DNA from: Zavarzinia marina
GTDB taxonomy: Bacteria; Pseudomonadota; Alphaproteobacteria; Zavarziniales; Zavarziniaceae
Direction of reading: 5' to 3'
DNA: 64,000 bases
Assembly: GCF_021568905.1 (NCBI RefSeq)
Contig: NZ_JAKGSB010000001.1
Location: 558,001 to 622,000 of the forward strand
Of the stretch, positions 31,906-41,842 are shown one piece after another. The position numbers and the translations under genes are program-made. How positions within the stretch are numbered: position 1 is the stretch's first letter; the number at the start of each line of letters is the position of its first letter. The notes beneath the pieces were generated by a model. It worked only from the letters and a program-made list of their open reading frames with translations. It ran no database searches and was not told where the DNA came from.

Positions 31906-33458
31906 TCGCGGACCTGGCCATGGGGTGGCCCATCCTTTCGGTCACCACCTTCCTGCCGCTCGTCGGTGCTGTCCTGATCCTGCTGACGCGGGGTGAGGGC
32001 GAGGCGGTCGAGCAGAACATCCGTCGGATCGCCCTGATCACGACGGTGGTGACCTTCCTCGTCTCGCTTCTGATGTGGGCCGGCTTCGACAATGGAACGG
32101 CGGCGTTCCAGTTCGAGGAGAAGACGGCCTGGATCGGCGACACGATCACCTATCACATGGGTGTCGACGGGATCTCGGTCCTCTTCGTCATCCTGACCAC
32201 CTTCCTGATGCCGCTGGCGATCCTCGCCTCCGAGGTGATCACCAAGCGGGTGAAGGAATACATGGTCGCCTTCCTGGTGCTCGAGACGCTGATGATCGGC
32301 GTCTTCTGCGCCCTGGATCTCGTGCTCTTCTACCTCTTCTTCGAGGCGGGCCTCATTCCGATGTTCCTGATCATCGGCATCTGGGGCGGGGCGCGGCGCA
32401 TCTACGCGACCTTCAAGTTCTTCCTCTACACGCTGCTCGGCTCGCTCTTGATGCTGCTCGCGATCATCGCGATCTATCTGACCGCGGGCACGACCGATGT
32501 CGCCGTCCTGTTGAACTACAACTTCCCGGTCGACATGCAGTACTGGCTGTGGCTGGCCTTCTTCGCCTCCTTCGCGGTGAAGGTGCCGATGTGGCCGGTC
32601 CATACCTGGCTGCCGGATGCCCACGTGGAGGCGCCGACGGCGGGTTCGGTGATCCTGGCCGGCGTTCTCCTGAAGATGGGCGGCTACGGCTTCATCCGTT
32701 TCTCCCTGCCCATGTTCCCCGAGGCGTCGGTCTACTTCACGCCGATGATGTTCGCCCTCTCGGTCGTCGCGATCATCTACACCTCGCTGGTCGCCCTGGT
32801 GCAGGAGGACATGAAGAAGCTGATCGCCTATTCGTCGGTCGCGCACATGGGCTTCATCACCCTCGGCACCTTCTCCTTCACCGAGCAGGGCCTGCAGGGC
32901 GCGATCATCCAGATGATCAGCCACGGCATCGTCTCGGGCGCGCTGTTCCTCTGCGTCGGCGTCGTCTACGACCGGCTGCACACGCGCGAGATCGCGCGCT
33001 ACGGCGGGCTCGTCAACCGGATGCCGGTCTATGCCTTCGTCTTCATGCTGTTCACCATGGCGACCGTGGGCCTGCCGGGCACGTCGGGCTTCGTCGGCGA
33101 ATTCCTGATCATGGTCGGCACCTTCAAGGCCAGCACGCTGGCGACCTTCCTGGCCGCCACCGGCCTGATCCTCGGCGCCGCTTATTCGCTCTACCTCTAC
33201 CGTCGGGTGGTGTTCGGCGAATTGGTCCATGCCGACCTTCAGGACATGGAAGACCTGAACTGGCGCGAGAAGCTGACCTTCATTCCGCTGATGGTCACGG
33301 CGCTCTGGATCGGCATCTATCCGACCTATTTCACGGCTGCGACCGATGCCTCGGTCCAGAATCTGATCACGCAAGCCCAGGCCAAGATGGCGGCGAACGC
33401 GGCGGCAGCGGCCGACGCGCCGGCGCCCGAGGGGGCTGAGCAAGGGGCGAGCCACTGA
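31902..33458 (+). CDS. nuoM: NADH-quinone oxidoreductase subunit M
   Basis: A 518-residue antiporter-like subunit with about 14 helices. The key glutamate is in [21 protein letters not shown] (helix 5), and the lysine helices around [19 protein letters not shown] are conserved. Its stop shares a base with the nuoN ATG. Confidence 0.97.
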   Translation: MIADLAMGWPILSVTTFLPLVGAVLILLTRGEGEAVEQNIRRIALITTVVTFLVSLLMWAGFDNGTAAFQFEEKTAWIGDTITYHMGVDGISVLFVILTTFLMPLAILASEVITKRVKEYMVAFLVLETLMIGVFCALDLVLFYLFFEAGLIPMFLIIGIWGGARRIYATFKFFLYTLLGSLLMLLAIIAIYLTAGTTDVAVLLNYNFPVDMQYWLWLAFFASFAVKVPMWPVHTWLPDAHVEAPTAGSVILAGVLLKMGGYGFIRFSLPMFPEASVYFTPMMFALSVVAIIYTSLVALVQEDMKKLIAYSSVAHMGFITLGTFSFTEQGLQGAIIQMISHGIVSGALFLCVGVVYDRLHTREIARYGGLVNRMPVYAFVFMLFTMATVGLPGTSGFVGEFLIMVGTFKASTLATFLAATGLILGAAYSLYLYRRVVFGELVHADLQDMEDLNWREKLTFIPLMVTALWIGIYPTYFTAATDASVQNLITQAQAKMAANAAAAADAPAPEGAEQGASH

Positions 33459-34918
33459 TGACATCGTCGCTTTCAACGGATCTCGTGCTGATCCTGCCCG
33501 AAATCATCCTGGCCGCCGGGGCCATGGCGCTGCTGGTCCTCGGCGCCTTCCGGGGCGAGGGCAGCGCCGGCCTGGTGCGCTTCGGCGCCTTCGGCTTGCT
33601 GATCGCCGTGCTGATCCTGACCGCCTGCGCCGGGACCGGCGAGAAGGTGCTCGGCTTCAACGACATGCTGGTGGTCGACGGTTTCGGCAGCTTCATGAAG
33701 GTGCTGGTGCTGATCGGCGCCCTGGTCGCCATTCCGATGTCGGTCGACTTCTTCCGCCGCGCCGCGACCGACCGCTTCGAATATCCGGTGCTGATCCTGC
33801 TCGCGACCGTCGGCATGATGCTGATGATTTCGGCCAACGACCTGATCACGCTCTATGTCGGGCTGGAGCTGCAATCCCTGGCGCTCTACGTCCTCGCGGC
33901 CTTCCTCCGCGACGACGTGCGCTCGACCGAGGCGGGGCTGAAATACTTCGTTCTCGGCGCGCTGTCGTCGGGCATGCTGCTCTATGGCTGCTCGCTGATC
34001 TACGGCTTCTCGGGCACGACCAATTTCACCGACCTCGCGGCGGGCATCGCCTCGCTCGAAGGGCAGGGGGCCGGCATCGGCCTCGTCGTCGGCATCGTCT
34101 TCCTGGTGGCCGGCCTCGCCTTCAAGGTCTCGGCCGTGCCCTTCCACATGTGGACTCCGGACGTCTATGAAGGTTCGCCCACGCCGGTCACCGCCTTCTT
34201 CGCGGCGGCGCCCAAGGTGGCTGCCATGGCCCTGTTCCTGCGCGCCCTGACCGTGCCCTTCGGCGAGATCGCGGCCCAGTGGCAGCAGATCATCATCTTC
34301 GTCTCGATCGCGTCCATGCTCCTCGGCGCCTTCGCGGCGATCGGCCAGACCAACATGAAGCGCCTGCTGGCCTATTCCTCCATCGGCCATGTCGGCTATG
34401 CCCTGGTCGGCCTCGCCGCCGGCGGCGAGGAGGGGATCCGCGGCGTTCTCGTCTATATGGCGATCTATCTGGTCATGACGCTCGGCACCTTCGGCGTGCT
34501 GCTGGTCATGCGGAAGGACGGCAAGGCGGTCGAGACGATCCAGGATTTCGCCGGCCTCGGCCGGAGCCACCCCTGGCTCGCCTTCGTCATGGCCGCCTTC
34601 ATGTTCTCGCTGGCGGGCATCCCGCCGCTGGCCGGCTTCTTCGCCAAGTTCTACGTCTTCATCTCGGCGATCGAGCAGGGGCTCTATGTCCTCTCGGTCA
34701 TCGGCATGCTGGCCAGCGTGGTGTCGGCCTTCTACTACCTCCGCGTCGTCAAGATCATGTATTTCGACGCGCCGGAAGGGGCGCCGCTGGAACTGCCGTT
34801 CCCGCTGGCGTCGCGGGTGGTGGTCGGCGTCACCGGCTTCCTGACCGTGCTCTATTTCGTGGTGCCGGCACCCCTGGTCACCGCGGCCGGGGCGGCGGCG
34901 AAGACCCTGCTGCCCTGA
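33458..34918 (+). CDS. nuoN: NADH-quinone oxidoreductase subunit N
   Basis: A 486-residue antiporter-like subunit, the last of the nuo set. It has [17 protein letters not shown] (helix 5 glutamate) and [26 protein letters not shown] (helix 7 lysine and broken helix 8). About 14 membrane helices are present. birA follows 22 bases later, so the operon continues. Confidence 0.97.
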   Translation: MTSSLSTDLVLILPEIILAAGAMALLVLGAFRGEGSAGLVRFGAFGLLIAVLILTACAGTGEKVLGFNDMLVVDGFGSFMKVLVLIGALVAIPMSVDFFRRAATDRFEYPVLILLATVGMMLMISANDLITLYVGLELQSLALYVLAAFLRDDVRSTEAGLKYFVLGALSSGMLLYGCSLIYGFSGTTNFTDLAAGIASLEGQGAGIGLVVGIVFLVAGLAFKVSAVPFHMWTPDVYEGSPTPVTAFFAAAPKVAAMALFLRALTVPFGEIAAQWQQIIIFVSIASMLLGAFAAIGQTNMKRLLAYSSIGHVGYALVGLAAGGEEGIRGVLVYMAIYLVMTLGTFGVLLVMRKDGKAVETIQDFAGLGRSHPWLAFVMAAFMFSLAGIPPLAGFFAKFYVFISAIEQGLYVLSVIGMLASVVSAFYYLRVVKIMYFDAPEGAPLELPFPLASRVVVGVTGFLTVLYFVVPAPLVTAAGAAAKTLLP

Positions 34919-34940
34919 GCGACGGCGGAGGTCGGGCGCC

Positions 34941-35735
34941 ATGGCGGGAGACGGCGACAGCGGAACCGAACGGCCGGACATCGGCGGCTGGCGCATCCTT
35001 CAGTTCGACGAGATCGACTCGACGAACGAGGAAGCGCGGCGCCGGGCGGCGGCGGGCGATGCGGGCGAACTGGTCGTCGTCGCCGAGCGCCAGAACGCGG
35101 GCCGGGGCCGGCGCGGAAGGGCCTGGGTTTCCGAGGGCGGCAATCTCTTCTTCAGCGTCCTGCTGCGGCCGGTGGCCGGGCCCGCGCGGGCGGCGGAACT
35201 CGCCTTCGCCACCGGGCTCGCGCTTCATGACGCGCTGGCCGAGGCGACGGGGGCGGGCGACCGTTTCCGCCTGAAGTGGCCGAACGACATGCTGCTCGAC
35301 AACGAGAAGATGTCGGGGATGCTGCTGGAATCGGCGACCGGGCGCGACGGCGCCCTGGAATTCCTGGTGATCGGTGTCGGCGTCAATCTGGCGTCCTATC
35401 CGCCCGACATGCCCTATCCCGCGACCTCGGTCACGGCGGCGCTGGGCACGGCGCCCACGCCCATGGATCTGCTCGCCCTGTTTCTGCCGCGCCTGTCCCA
35501 TTGGATCGGCCTCTGGGAGCGTGACGGTTTCGAGGCGCTCCGCGAATCCTGGCTGGCCCGCGCCGCCGGTCTGGGCGACCGGGTGACGGTCCGCCTCGCC
35601 CATGAGACATTGGTCGGCGTCTTCGCCGGCCTTCGGCCCGACGGGGCCCTGGATCTTCTTCTGGATGGCGGGACCTCCCGCGCGATCACGGCCGGGGACA
35701 TCTTCCTGCCCGGCGTGGATGGAGCTGCTCTTTGA
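34941..35735 (+). CDS. birA: Biotin--[acetyl-CoA-carboxylase] ligase
   Basis: A 264-residue biotin protein ligase. The biotinyl-5'-AMP site GRGRRGR is at 54-60, KWPNDMLL near 112, and GVGVNL near 144. The N-terminal winged helix of the E. coli repressor type is absent, so it is an enzyme only and does not control biotin genes. The position after nuoN is common in alphaproteobacteria. Its stop overlaps the TTG of rnj. Confidence 0.95.
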   Translation: MAGDGDSGTERPDIGGWRILQFDEIDSTNEEARRRAAAGDAGELVVVAERQNAGRGRRGRAWVSEGGNLFFSVLLRPVAGPARAAELAFATGLALHDALAEATGAGDRFRLKWPNDMLLDNEKMSGMLLESATGRDGALEFLVIGVGVNLASYPPDMPYPATSVTAALGTAPTPMDLLALFLPRLSHWIGLWERDGFEALRESWLARAAGLGDRVTVRLAHETLVGVFAGLRPDGALDLLLDGGTSRAITAGDIFLPGVDGAAL

Positions 35736-37426
35736 ACAGGCGTAACGGCGGCGGCGATCAGCCCCGCCCCTTCGATCGTCGGCCCCGGGCCGACGAACTG
35801 CTTTTCGTTCCCCTGGGCGGTTCCGGGGAAATCGGCATGAATCTGAACCTCTATGGTCATGCCGGCAAATGGCTGATGATCGACCTGGGCGTCACCTTCG
35901 GCGACGAGCGCCTGCCGGGTATCGATCTGGTCATGCCCGATCCGACCTTCATCGAGGACCGGCGCGAGGATCTGGTCGGCCTCGTCCTGACCCATGCCCA
36001 TGAAGATCATATCGGCGCCGTGCCCTATCTCTGGGACCGGCTGCAATGCCCGATCTATGCCACCCCCTTCACCGCCGCCCTGGTGCGCCGCAAGCTGAAG
36101 GAAGTGGGGCTGGAGCGCGAGGCCAAGCTGCATATCCTGCCGATGAACGGCAAGGTCGAACTCGGCCCCTTCGGCTGCGAACTGGTCACCCTGACCCATT
36201 CGATCCCGGAGCCGAATGCGGTCGCGGTCACGACCGCGCTCGGCACCGTGCTTCATACCGGCGACTGGAAACTCGACCCCGAACCCCTGATCGGCGACAC
36301 GGCCGATGCCAGGCGGCTCGAGGAACTCGGCACCTCCGGCGTGCTGGCGATGATCTGCGATTCGACCAATGTCTTCTCGCCCGGCACCTCGGGGTCCGAG
36401 GCGGCGGTGCGCGAAAGCCTGATCGAGATGATCCGCCCGCTGACCGGAAGGGTCTCGGTCACCACCTTCGCCTCCAATGTCGCGCGCATCGCCTCGATCG
36501 CGGTCGCGGCGGCGGCGGCCGATCGCCATCTCGTCCTGGTCGGGCGCTCCATGCACCGCGTGGTCGAGGCGGCGAAGGAGACCGGCTATCTGACCGACCT
36601 GCCGCCGGTTCTCGACGAGGACGAGGCGGGCTACCTGCCGAAGGACAAGGTGCTATACCTCTGCACCGGCAGCCAGGGGGAGCCGCGCGGCGCCATGGCC
36701 CGGATCGCCAGGGGCGAGCACCGGCACATCGCGCTCGGCAAGGGCGACACGGCGATCTTTTCCTCGAAGATCATCCCGGGCAACGAGATCGCGCTGGGCG
36801 AGGTGCATAATCTGCTGGCCGTCTCGGGCGTCGAGGTGATCACCGAGAAGGGCAATTTCATCCATGTCTCGGGCCACCCGAACCGCGACGAACTGGCGGA
36901 AATGTATGGCTGGGTCCGGCCGAACATCGCCGTTCCGGTTCACGGCGAGGCGCGGCATCTGGTCGAGCACGCGGCCTTCGCCCGCAGCCTTCAGGTCCGC
37001 CATGCGCCGGTGATCAAGAACGGCGACGTGCTGCGTCTCGCCCCCGGGGAGCCGGACATCATCGGTGAAGTGGAATCCGGCCGTCTCGCCCTCGACGGCG
37101 AGGTTCTGGTACCGGTCGACGATCCCGCGATCACGGCCCGGCGCAAGATCGCCTTCGCCGGCCATCTGGTGGTCACCCTGGTTCTCGACGGGCGCGGGCG
37201 CCTGGCGGCCGATCCCGACGTCGTCGTCGCCGGCCTCGCGGAGGACGACGAGACCGATCTCGCCGAGGAAATCGCCGACGCGGTCGCGACGGCCCTGCCG
37301 CGCGGCAAGACGGGCGATGCCGATACCCTGGCGGAAGCGGCGCGCATGGCGGCGCGGCGCGCGGCCAACCGCCTGACCGGGCGAAAGCCCGTGACCGACG
37401 TCCAGGTGATCCGGCTTCGGGGTTGA
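35732..37426 (+). CDS. rnj: Ribonuclease J
   Basis: A 564-residue metallo-beta-lactamase RNase with 5'-3' exo- and endonuclease activity, acting in mRNA decay and rRNA maturation. HAHEDH with His88, His90, Asp92 and His93 binds the zinc ions. The beta-CASP domain and the C-terminal HVSGHPNRDEL segment follow. The start is TTG 35732, overlapping the birA stop (TTGA), with a GGAG site upstream; a basic, Gly/Arg-rich N-terminal stretch of about 20 residues precedes the core. The type III pantothenate kinase often found between birA and rnj is missing here. Confidence 0.95.
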   Translation: MNRRNGGGDQPRPFDRRPRADELLFVPLGGSGEIGMNLNLYGHAGKWLMIDLGVTFGDERLPGIDLVMPDPTFIEDRREDLVGLVLTHAHEDHIGAVPYLWDRLQCPIYATPFTAALVRRKLKEVGLEREAKLHILPMNGKVELGPFGCELVTLTHSIPEPNAVAVTTALGTVLHTGDWKLDPEPLIGDTADARRLEELGTSGVLAMICDSTNVFSPGTSGSEAAVRESLIEMIRPLTGRVSVTTFASNVARIASIAVAAAAADRHLVLVGRSMHRVVEAAKETGYLTDLPPVLDEDEAGYLPKDKVLYLCTGSQGEPRGAMARIARGEHRHIALGKGDTAIFSSKIIPGNEIALGEVHNLLAVSGVEVITEKGNFIHVSGHPNRDELAEMYGWVRPNIAVPVHGEARHLVEHAAFARSLQVRHAPVIKNGDVLRLAPGEPDIIGEVESGRLALDGEVLVPVDDPAITARRKIAFAGHLVVTLVLDGRGRLAADPDVVVAGLAEDDETDLAEEIADAVATALPRGKTGDADTLAEAARMAARRAANRLTGRKPVTDVQVIRLRG

Positions 37427-37502
37427 GGTGCGAGGACGAGGGGCCTAACGTCCGCCGCAGTGAGAGTGCCGGCATCGTTTCGACCGGCAGAGGAATTTGC
37501 CC

Positions 37503-37763
37503 ATGACCTTCATCGGCGGTCTCGTCTTCTTCTCGATCACCTGGTGGCTGGTGTTCTTCGCGGTCCTGCCCTGGGGTGTGCGCAGTCACGAGGAAGAGGG
37601 CGTGAAGACCGAGGCGGGGGTGCCCGCCGGCATCCCGCATAACCCGCCCATGCTGCGCAAGGTGCTGATCACCACCGGGATCACGCTGCTGCTGCTCGGC
37701 GTCTTCTATCTGGTGGTCGAATATGATCCCTTCGGCTATCGGGACTTCATGAACTCCTATTGA
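37503..37763 (+). CDS. DUF1467-family small membrane protein
   Basis: An 86-residue protein with two transmembrane segments (about 4-25 and 54-74) joined by a loop containing LPWGVRSHEEEG, the pattern of the alphaproteobacterial DUF1467 family. ATG 37503 is preceded by AGAGGA; an in-frame TTG two codons earlier is less likely. Function is unknown. It often lies between rnj and proS in this class, as here. Confidence 0.88.
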   Translation: MTFIGGLVFFSITWWLVFFAVLPWGVRSHEEEGVKTEAGVPAGIPHNPPMLRKVLITTGITLLLLGVFYLVVEYDPFGYRDFMNSY

Positions 37764-38370
37764 TCGGCGCGGCCGGCTGCCCGGCCGTTTCGGTGTCGTC
37801 GATCAACGTGGAGGGCGGGTCTTCCGCCTTTGCCGTCCCATTCATGTGACACGGCGCCTCCGCGCCGGCCATGGGCCGACGGAGGGCATTCATCCCAATG
37901 GCGATGGTGCCGCAGGACGCGGCGGGGGAGGAAAAGTCCGGAAAAGAAGAGGTCTAGAAATGGCACAAGGCCCACGAGGGGCCTTGCTGAAACGCCGCAC
38001 TTATGCTCTTTCGGTTGGTCGTTATTCCCGACCTTTGATGCCGAAGGCGCTTCCTCCCTAAACTTGGGTGGACCTACCGGCCCCCTCTTTGGTGTCGGAT
38101 ACGATAATCAGGTTCAGCATGGGAGTCACGCATTTTCGGCATGGATGCTTCGAAAACATGCATCCTGCTCTTAAATGAGGCTTTAACGCTCATCCCTTCC
38201 GGGGGGAAGGCGCAGATTTTGGGCACGGCGTCTCATCCAAACGGATGACGAGGCGATTCGTCGCGGGGGGCGCGCCGCGGGTTGGCACGGCGCTGAATCA
38301 ATGGGCAGGGCGATTGCGTGGCGGCCGGGATTTCCCTACCTTCGCCCCCCAGATCAACGAGATGTCCGAC
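37764..38370. other. Gene-free interval before proS with several hairpins
   Basis: About 600 bases with no gene I can support. The stretch from about 37940 to 38200 is visibly more AT-rich than its surroundings. Structures: CAAGGCCC/GGGCCTTG (37967-37987), GCA(T)GGATGC/GCATCCTGC with one bulge (38139-38168), and CTTCC/GGAAG near 38197-38210. Two tiny ORFs with plausible ribosome sites occur: 33 codons at 37960-38061 on the plus strand and 29 codons at 38074-38163 on the minus strand. A noncoding RNA, or remnants of an older gene, are both possible. Confidence 0.5.
37770..37790 (+). terminator. Terminator after the DUF1467 gene
   Basis: A CGGCCGG/CCGGCCG stem with a CTGC loop followed by a short TTT, directly after the stop codon. 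Confidence 0.5.
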
Positions 38371-39693
38371 ATGCGCCTCAGCCGTTATTTCCTGCCCACC
38401 CTCCGCGAAAATCCCGCCGAAGCCCAGATCGTCTCCCACCGCCTGATGCTGCGGGCCGGGCTGATCCGCCAGTCGGCCGCCGGCATCTATTCGTGGCTGC
38501 CGCTGGGGCTTCGCGTCCTGAAGAACATCGAGCGCATCGTGCGCGAGGAACAGGACCGTTCCGGCGCCGTCGAACTGCTGATGCCGACCATCCAGTCGGC
38601 CGACCTGTGGCGCGAATCCGGGCGTTACGACGCCTACGGGAAGGAGATGCTGCGCATCACGGACCGGCACGAGCGCGAAATGCTGTTCGGCCCGACCAAC
38701 GAGGAACTGATCACCGCGATCGTGCGCGACAGCATCAAGTCCTATCGCGACCTGCCGCTGAACCTCTATCACATCCAGTGGAAGTTCCGGGACGAGGTGC
38801 GTCCCCGCTTCGGCGTCATGCGCGGGCGCGAATTCCTGATGAAGGACGCCTATTCCTTCGACATCGACAAGGAGGCCGCGCGCCGCGCCTACGAGAAGAT
38901 GTTCGTCGCCTATCTGCGCACCTATGCCCGCCTCGGCCTGAAGGCGATTCCCATGGCCGCCGACACCGGCCCCATCGGCGGCGACATGAGCCATGAATTC
39001 ATCATCCTGGCCGACACCGGCGAAAGCGCCGTGTTCTGCCATGGCGATCTGGTCGACTACGACATCCTGGGCACCGAGGTGGATTTCGACGGCGACCTGT
39101 CGCCCATCATCAAGCGCTGGACCGGGCTCTATGCCGCGACCGACGAGAAGCACGACGAAGCCCGCTTCGAGGCCGAGGTGCCGGCGAACAAGCGCATCGC
39201 GGCGCGCGGCATCGAGGTCGGCCACATCTTCTATTTCGGCACGAAGTATTCGAAGCCCATGGGCGCCGTCGTGGCCGGCCCGAACGGGGAGAGCATCGAG
39301 CTGGAGATGGGTTCCTACGGCATCGGCGTGTCGCGCCTGATGGGCGCCATCATCGAAGCCAGCCACGACGACAACGGCATCATCTGGCCGGACAGCGTGG
39401 CGCCCTTCAAGGTCGCGCTGATCAACCTGAAGTCCGGCGATGCCACGGTCGACGGCGCCTGCGACAAGCTCTATGCCGCGCTCGAGGCCGCCGGCGTCGA
39501 CGTCCTCTATGACGACACGGGCGAGCGGGCCGGCTCGAAATTCGCCACCGCCGATCTGATCGGCCTGCCGTGGCAGCTTCACGTCGGGCCGCGCGGCCTT
39601 GCCAACGGCGTGGTCGAGGTGAAGAGCCGCAAGACCGGGGAACGCCGCGAAATCGCCATAGACGATGTCGTAGATGTGCTGGTGAAGGCCTGA
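38371..39693 (+). CDS. proS: Prolyl-tRNA synthetase, short alphaproteobacterial type
   Basis: A 440-residue class II synthetase. Motif 1 is in the [19 protein letters not shown] region, motif 2 around [24 protein letters not shown], and motif 3 in [14 protein letters not shown]. Two linked features define the type: about 130 residues shorter than the E. coli enzyme, and motif 2 joined to motif 3 without the inserted YbaK-like editing domain. Cys or Ala misacylated on tRNA-Pro must then be cleared by a separate factor. ATG 38371 (MRLSRYF) is the family start; ATG 38362, three codons upstream, is an alternative. Confidence 0.95.
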   Translation: MRLSRYFLPTLRENPAEAQIVSHRLMLRAGLIRQSAAGIYSWLPLGLRVLKNIERIVREEQDRSGAVELLMPTIQSADLWRESGRYDAYGKEMLRITDRHEREMLFGPTNEELITAIVRDSIKSYRDLPLNLYHIQWKFRDEVRPRFGVMRGREFLMKDAYSFDIDKEAARRAYEKMFVAYLRTYARLGLKAIPMAADTGPIGGDMSHEFIILADTGESAVFCHGDLVDYDILGTEVDFDGDLSPIIKRWTGLYAATDEKHDEARFEAEVPANKRIAARGIEVGHIFYFGTKYSKPMGAVVAGPNGESIELEMGSYGIGVSRLMGAIIEASHDDNGIIWPDSVAPFKVALINLKSGDATVDGACDKLYAALEAAGVDVLYDDTGERAGSKFATADLIGLPWQLHVGPRGLANGVVEVKSRKTGERREIAIDDVVDVLVKA

Positions 39694-39721
39694 GGCGATA
39701 GAGCCCGACCGGGAGTTAGCG

Positions 39722-40969
39722 ATGTTCCGACGTTTCGAATGGGTGCTGGCCGGGCGCTATCTGCGTGCCCGGCGCCAGGAAGGCTTCATCTCGATCATCG
39801 CCTGGTTCTCCCTGCTCGGCATCGGTCTCGGGGTCGCGACCCTGATCATCGTCATGGCGGTGATGAACGGTTTCCGCGCCGAGCTCATGGGCCGCATCCT
39901 CGGCATCAACGGCCATGTCATCGTCCAGGCCCAGGTCGGCCCCGTGCTCGACTACGACGATCTGGCGAAGCGCTTCGAGGGCCTGCCCGAAGTGGTCTCC
40001 GCCATGCCCATGGTCGAGGCCCAGGTCATGGTCTCGGCCCGGGGGCAGGCCGGCGGCGGCCTCGTGCGCGGCCTCTCTCAAGCCGATCTGGCACGCTTGC
40101 CGCTGGTCTCCGACAATATCGTCGCCGGCTCGATCGATGCGTTCGAGGGCGACGACGTGGTCATGCTCGGCGATCGCATGGCCGACCGCATGGGGCTTTC
40201 CGTCGGCGACCGGGTGACCATCGTCTCGCCCAACGGCACCACCACGGTCGCCGGCACGACGCCGCGCATGAAGGCCTATCGCATCGTCGGCCTGTTCAGC
40301 ATGGGCATGGCGGAATACGACAACACCTTCATCTTCATGCCGGTCGATCCGGCGCGCGCCTTCTTCCGCACGGGGCCCGGGGTCTCGGCGATCGAGGTGA
40401 TGCTGACCGATCCCGACGCTTCCGCCGCGGTCGCCGAGAAGCTGAGGGCGATGGGCGGCGGCACACCGCTGCGCGCCATGACCTGGCAGGTGATGAACGC
40501 CACCTTCTTCGGCGCGCTGGCGGTCGAGCGCAACGTGATGTTCCTGATCCTGACCCTGATCATCGTCGTCGCCGCCTTCAACATCATCTCGTCCCTGATC
40601 ATGCTGGTGAAGGACAAGGGCAGGGGCATCGCCATCCTGCGCACCATGGGCGCCTCGCGCGCCTCGATCATGCGGGTGTTCCTGATCTGCGGCGCCTCGA
40701 TCGGCGTCATCGGCACGCTCGGCGGTTTCGTCCTGGGCGTCGTCTTCTGCGACAATATCGAGGCGATCCGCCAGTTCCTGCAGAGCCTGACCGGTGCCCG
40801 CCTGTTCCCGGACGAGATCTATTTCCTGTCGCGCATCCCGGCCAAGATGGAAGTGGACGAGGTGGTGACCGTGGTCCTGATGGGTCTCGCCCTGTCGTTC
40901 CTCGCCACGCTCTATCCCTCGTGGCGGGCGGCGAGACTCGATCCGGTGGAGGCACTGCGCAATGAGTGA
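39722..40969 (+). CDS. lolC: Lipoprotein-releasing ABC transporter permease, LolC/LolE type
   Basis: A 415-residue inner-membrane permease that extracts outer-membrane lipoproteins. It has the N-terminal [23 protein letters not shown] start, one membrane helix, a large periplasmic MacB-type domain, then three C-terminal helices with the coupling segment [20 protein letters not shown] single permease gene is present, as usual in alphaproteobacteria, so it probably forms a homodimer with LolD. It overlaps lolD by 8 bases. Confidence 0.93.
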   Translation: MFRRFEWVLAGRYLRARRQEGFISIIAWFSLLGIGLGVATLIIVMAVMNGFRAELMGRILGINGHVIVQAQVGPVLDYDDLAKRFEGLPEVVSAMPMVEAQVMVSARGQAGGGLVRGLSQADLARLPLVSDNIVAGSIDAFEGDDVVMLGDRMADRMGLSVGDRVTIVSPNGTTTVAGTTPRMKAYRIVGLFSMGMAEYDNTFIFMPVDPARAFFRTGPGVSAIEVMLTDPDASAAVAEKLRAMGGGTPLRAMTWQVMNATFFGALAVERNVMFLILTLIIVVAAFNIISSLIMLVKDKGRGIAILRTMGASRASIMRVFLICGASIGVIGTLGGFVLGVVFCDNIEAIRQFLQSLTGARLFPDEIYFLSRIPAKMEVDEVVTVVLMGLALSFLATLYPSWRAARLDPVEALRNE

Positions 40970-41642
40970 GGTCTCCCTTCGCCTCGACGGTGTGACCCGG
41001 ACCTTCGCCCAGGGCGCCGAACGGCTCGACGTGCTGCGCGGCGCCGACCTCGATCTGCACCGGGGCGAGGTGGTCGCCCTGGTCGGCCCGTCCGGCGCCG
41101 GCAAGTCGACGCTTCTGCACATCGCCGGCCTTCTCGAAAAGCCGAGCGGCGGCAAGGTCGTGGTCGGCGGCACGGTGGCGGGCGATCTCCCGGACCGGGA
41201 ACGGACGCGGTTGCGCCTCCAGCATCTCGGCTTCGTCTATCAGTTCCACCACCTGCTGCCCGAATTCTCCGCGCTCGAGAATGTGATGATGCCGCAGCTC
41301 ATCGCCGGCGCGGCCAAGGCGAAGGCCCGGGACCGTGCCCTGGACCTTCTCGACCGGGTCGGGCTGTCGGCGCGGGCAGGCCACCGGCCGGCCAAGCTCT
41401 CCGGTGGCGAGCAGCAGCGCGTTGCCATCGTCCGGGCGTTGGCCAACGGCCCGAAGGTGCTGCTGGCGGACGAGCCGACCGGCAATCTCGACGAGCGGAC
41501 GGCGGACCACGTCTTCGGCGAACTCCTGCATCTGGTGAAGGAGCAGGGGCTCTCCGCCCTGATCGCCACTCACAACCCCGCGCTCGCCGCCCGCATGACC
41601 CGCATCGTCACCCTGCACGACGGCAAGCTGATTTCGGCCTGA
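40962..41642 (+). CDS. lolD: Lipoprotein-releasing ABC transporter ATPase
   Basis: A 226-residue ATPase of the MacB/LolD clade. Walker A is GPSGAGKST, the signature [15 protein letters not shown], Walker [13 protein letters not shown], and the switch histidine is in IATHNP. It powers the LolC permease encoded just upstream, with which it overlaps. The palindromic element at 41664-41762 lies 22 bases after its stop. Confidence 0.95.
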   Translation: MSEVSLRLDGVTRTFAQGAERLDVLRGADLDLHRGEVVALVGPSGAGKSTLLHIAGLLEKPSGGKVVVGGTVAGDLPDRERTRLRLQHLGFVYQFHHLLPEFSALENVMMPQLIAGAAKAKARDRALDLLDRVGLSARAGHRPAKLSGGEQQRVAIVRALANGPKVLLADEPTGNLDERTADHVFGELLHLVKEQGLSALIATHNPALAARMTRIVTLHDGKLISA

Positions 41643-41663
41643 TAGGCCCTTCCGTCGCTTTGC

Positions 41664-41762
41664 CCCTCACCCCAACCCTCTCCCCGCAAGCGGGGCGAGG
41701 GAGCCCGTCACGCGCGATATCCACTCCCTCGCCCCTTTGGGGAGAGGGTTGGGGTGAGGGGT
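41664..41762. repeat. REP-like palindromic element, 99 bp
   Basis: Two perfect 23-base inverted arms (41664-41686 and 41740-41762; CCCCTCACCCCAACCCTCTC... and its complement) enclose a 53-base centre that contains a smaller CCCCGC/GCGGGG hairpin. This arm sequence belongs to a class of dispersed intergenic palindromes seen in many GC-rich proteobacteria (known pattern). It can fold in the lolD mRNA and act as a transcription end or stabiliser. Confidence 0.85.
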
Positions 41763-41842
41763 GAAACACCGCCGTTTCAATGCATGTGCATCGTCGCTGT
41801 GAGGACGATTTCGCGTAAGCTGGGGGTTCAGGAGAATCGCCC

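Noticed and set aside
37921-37960. GGGGAGGAAAAGTCCGG, which resembles pieces of RNase P RNA and SRP RNA
   Set aside because: The flanking conserved segments of rnpB are missing, and the SRP loop GGAAGG-type pairing is not there; judged a chance likeness.
37764-38370. Possible two-piece tmRNA
   Set aside because: No ANDN-type tag codons and no tRNA-like TTCGA arm with CCA end were found on either strand.
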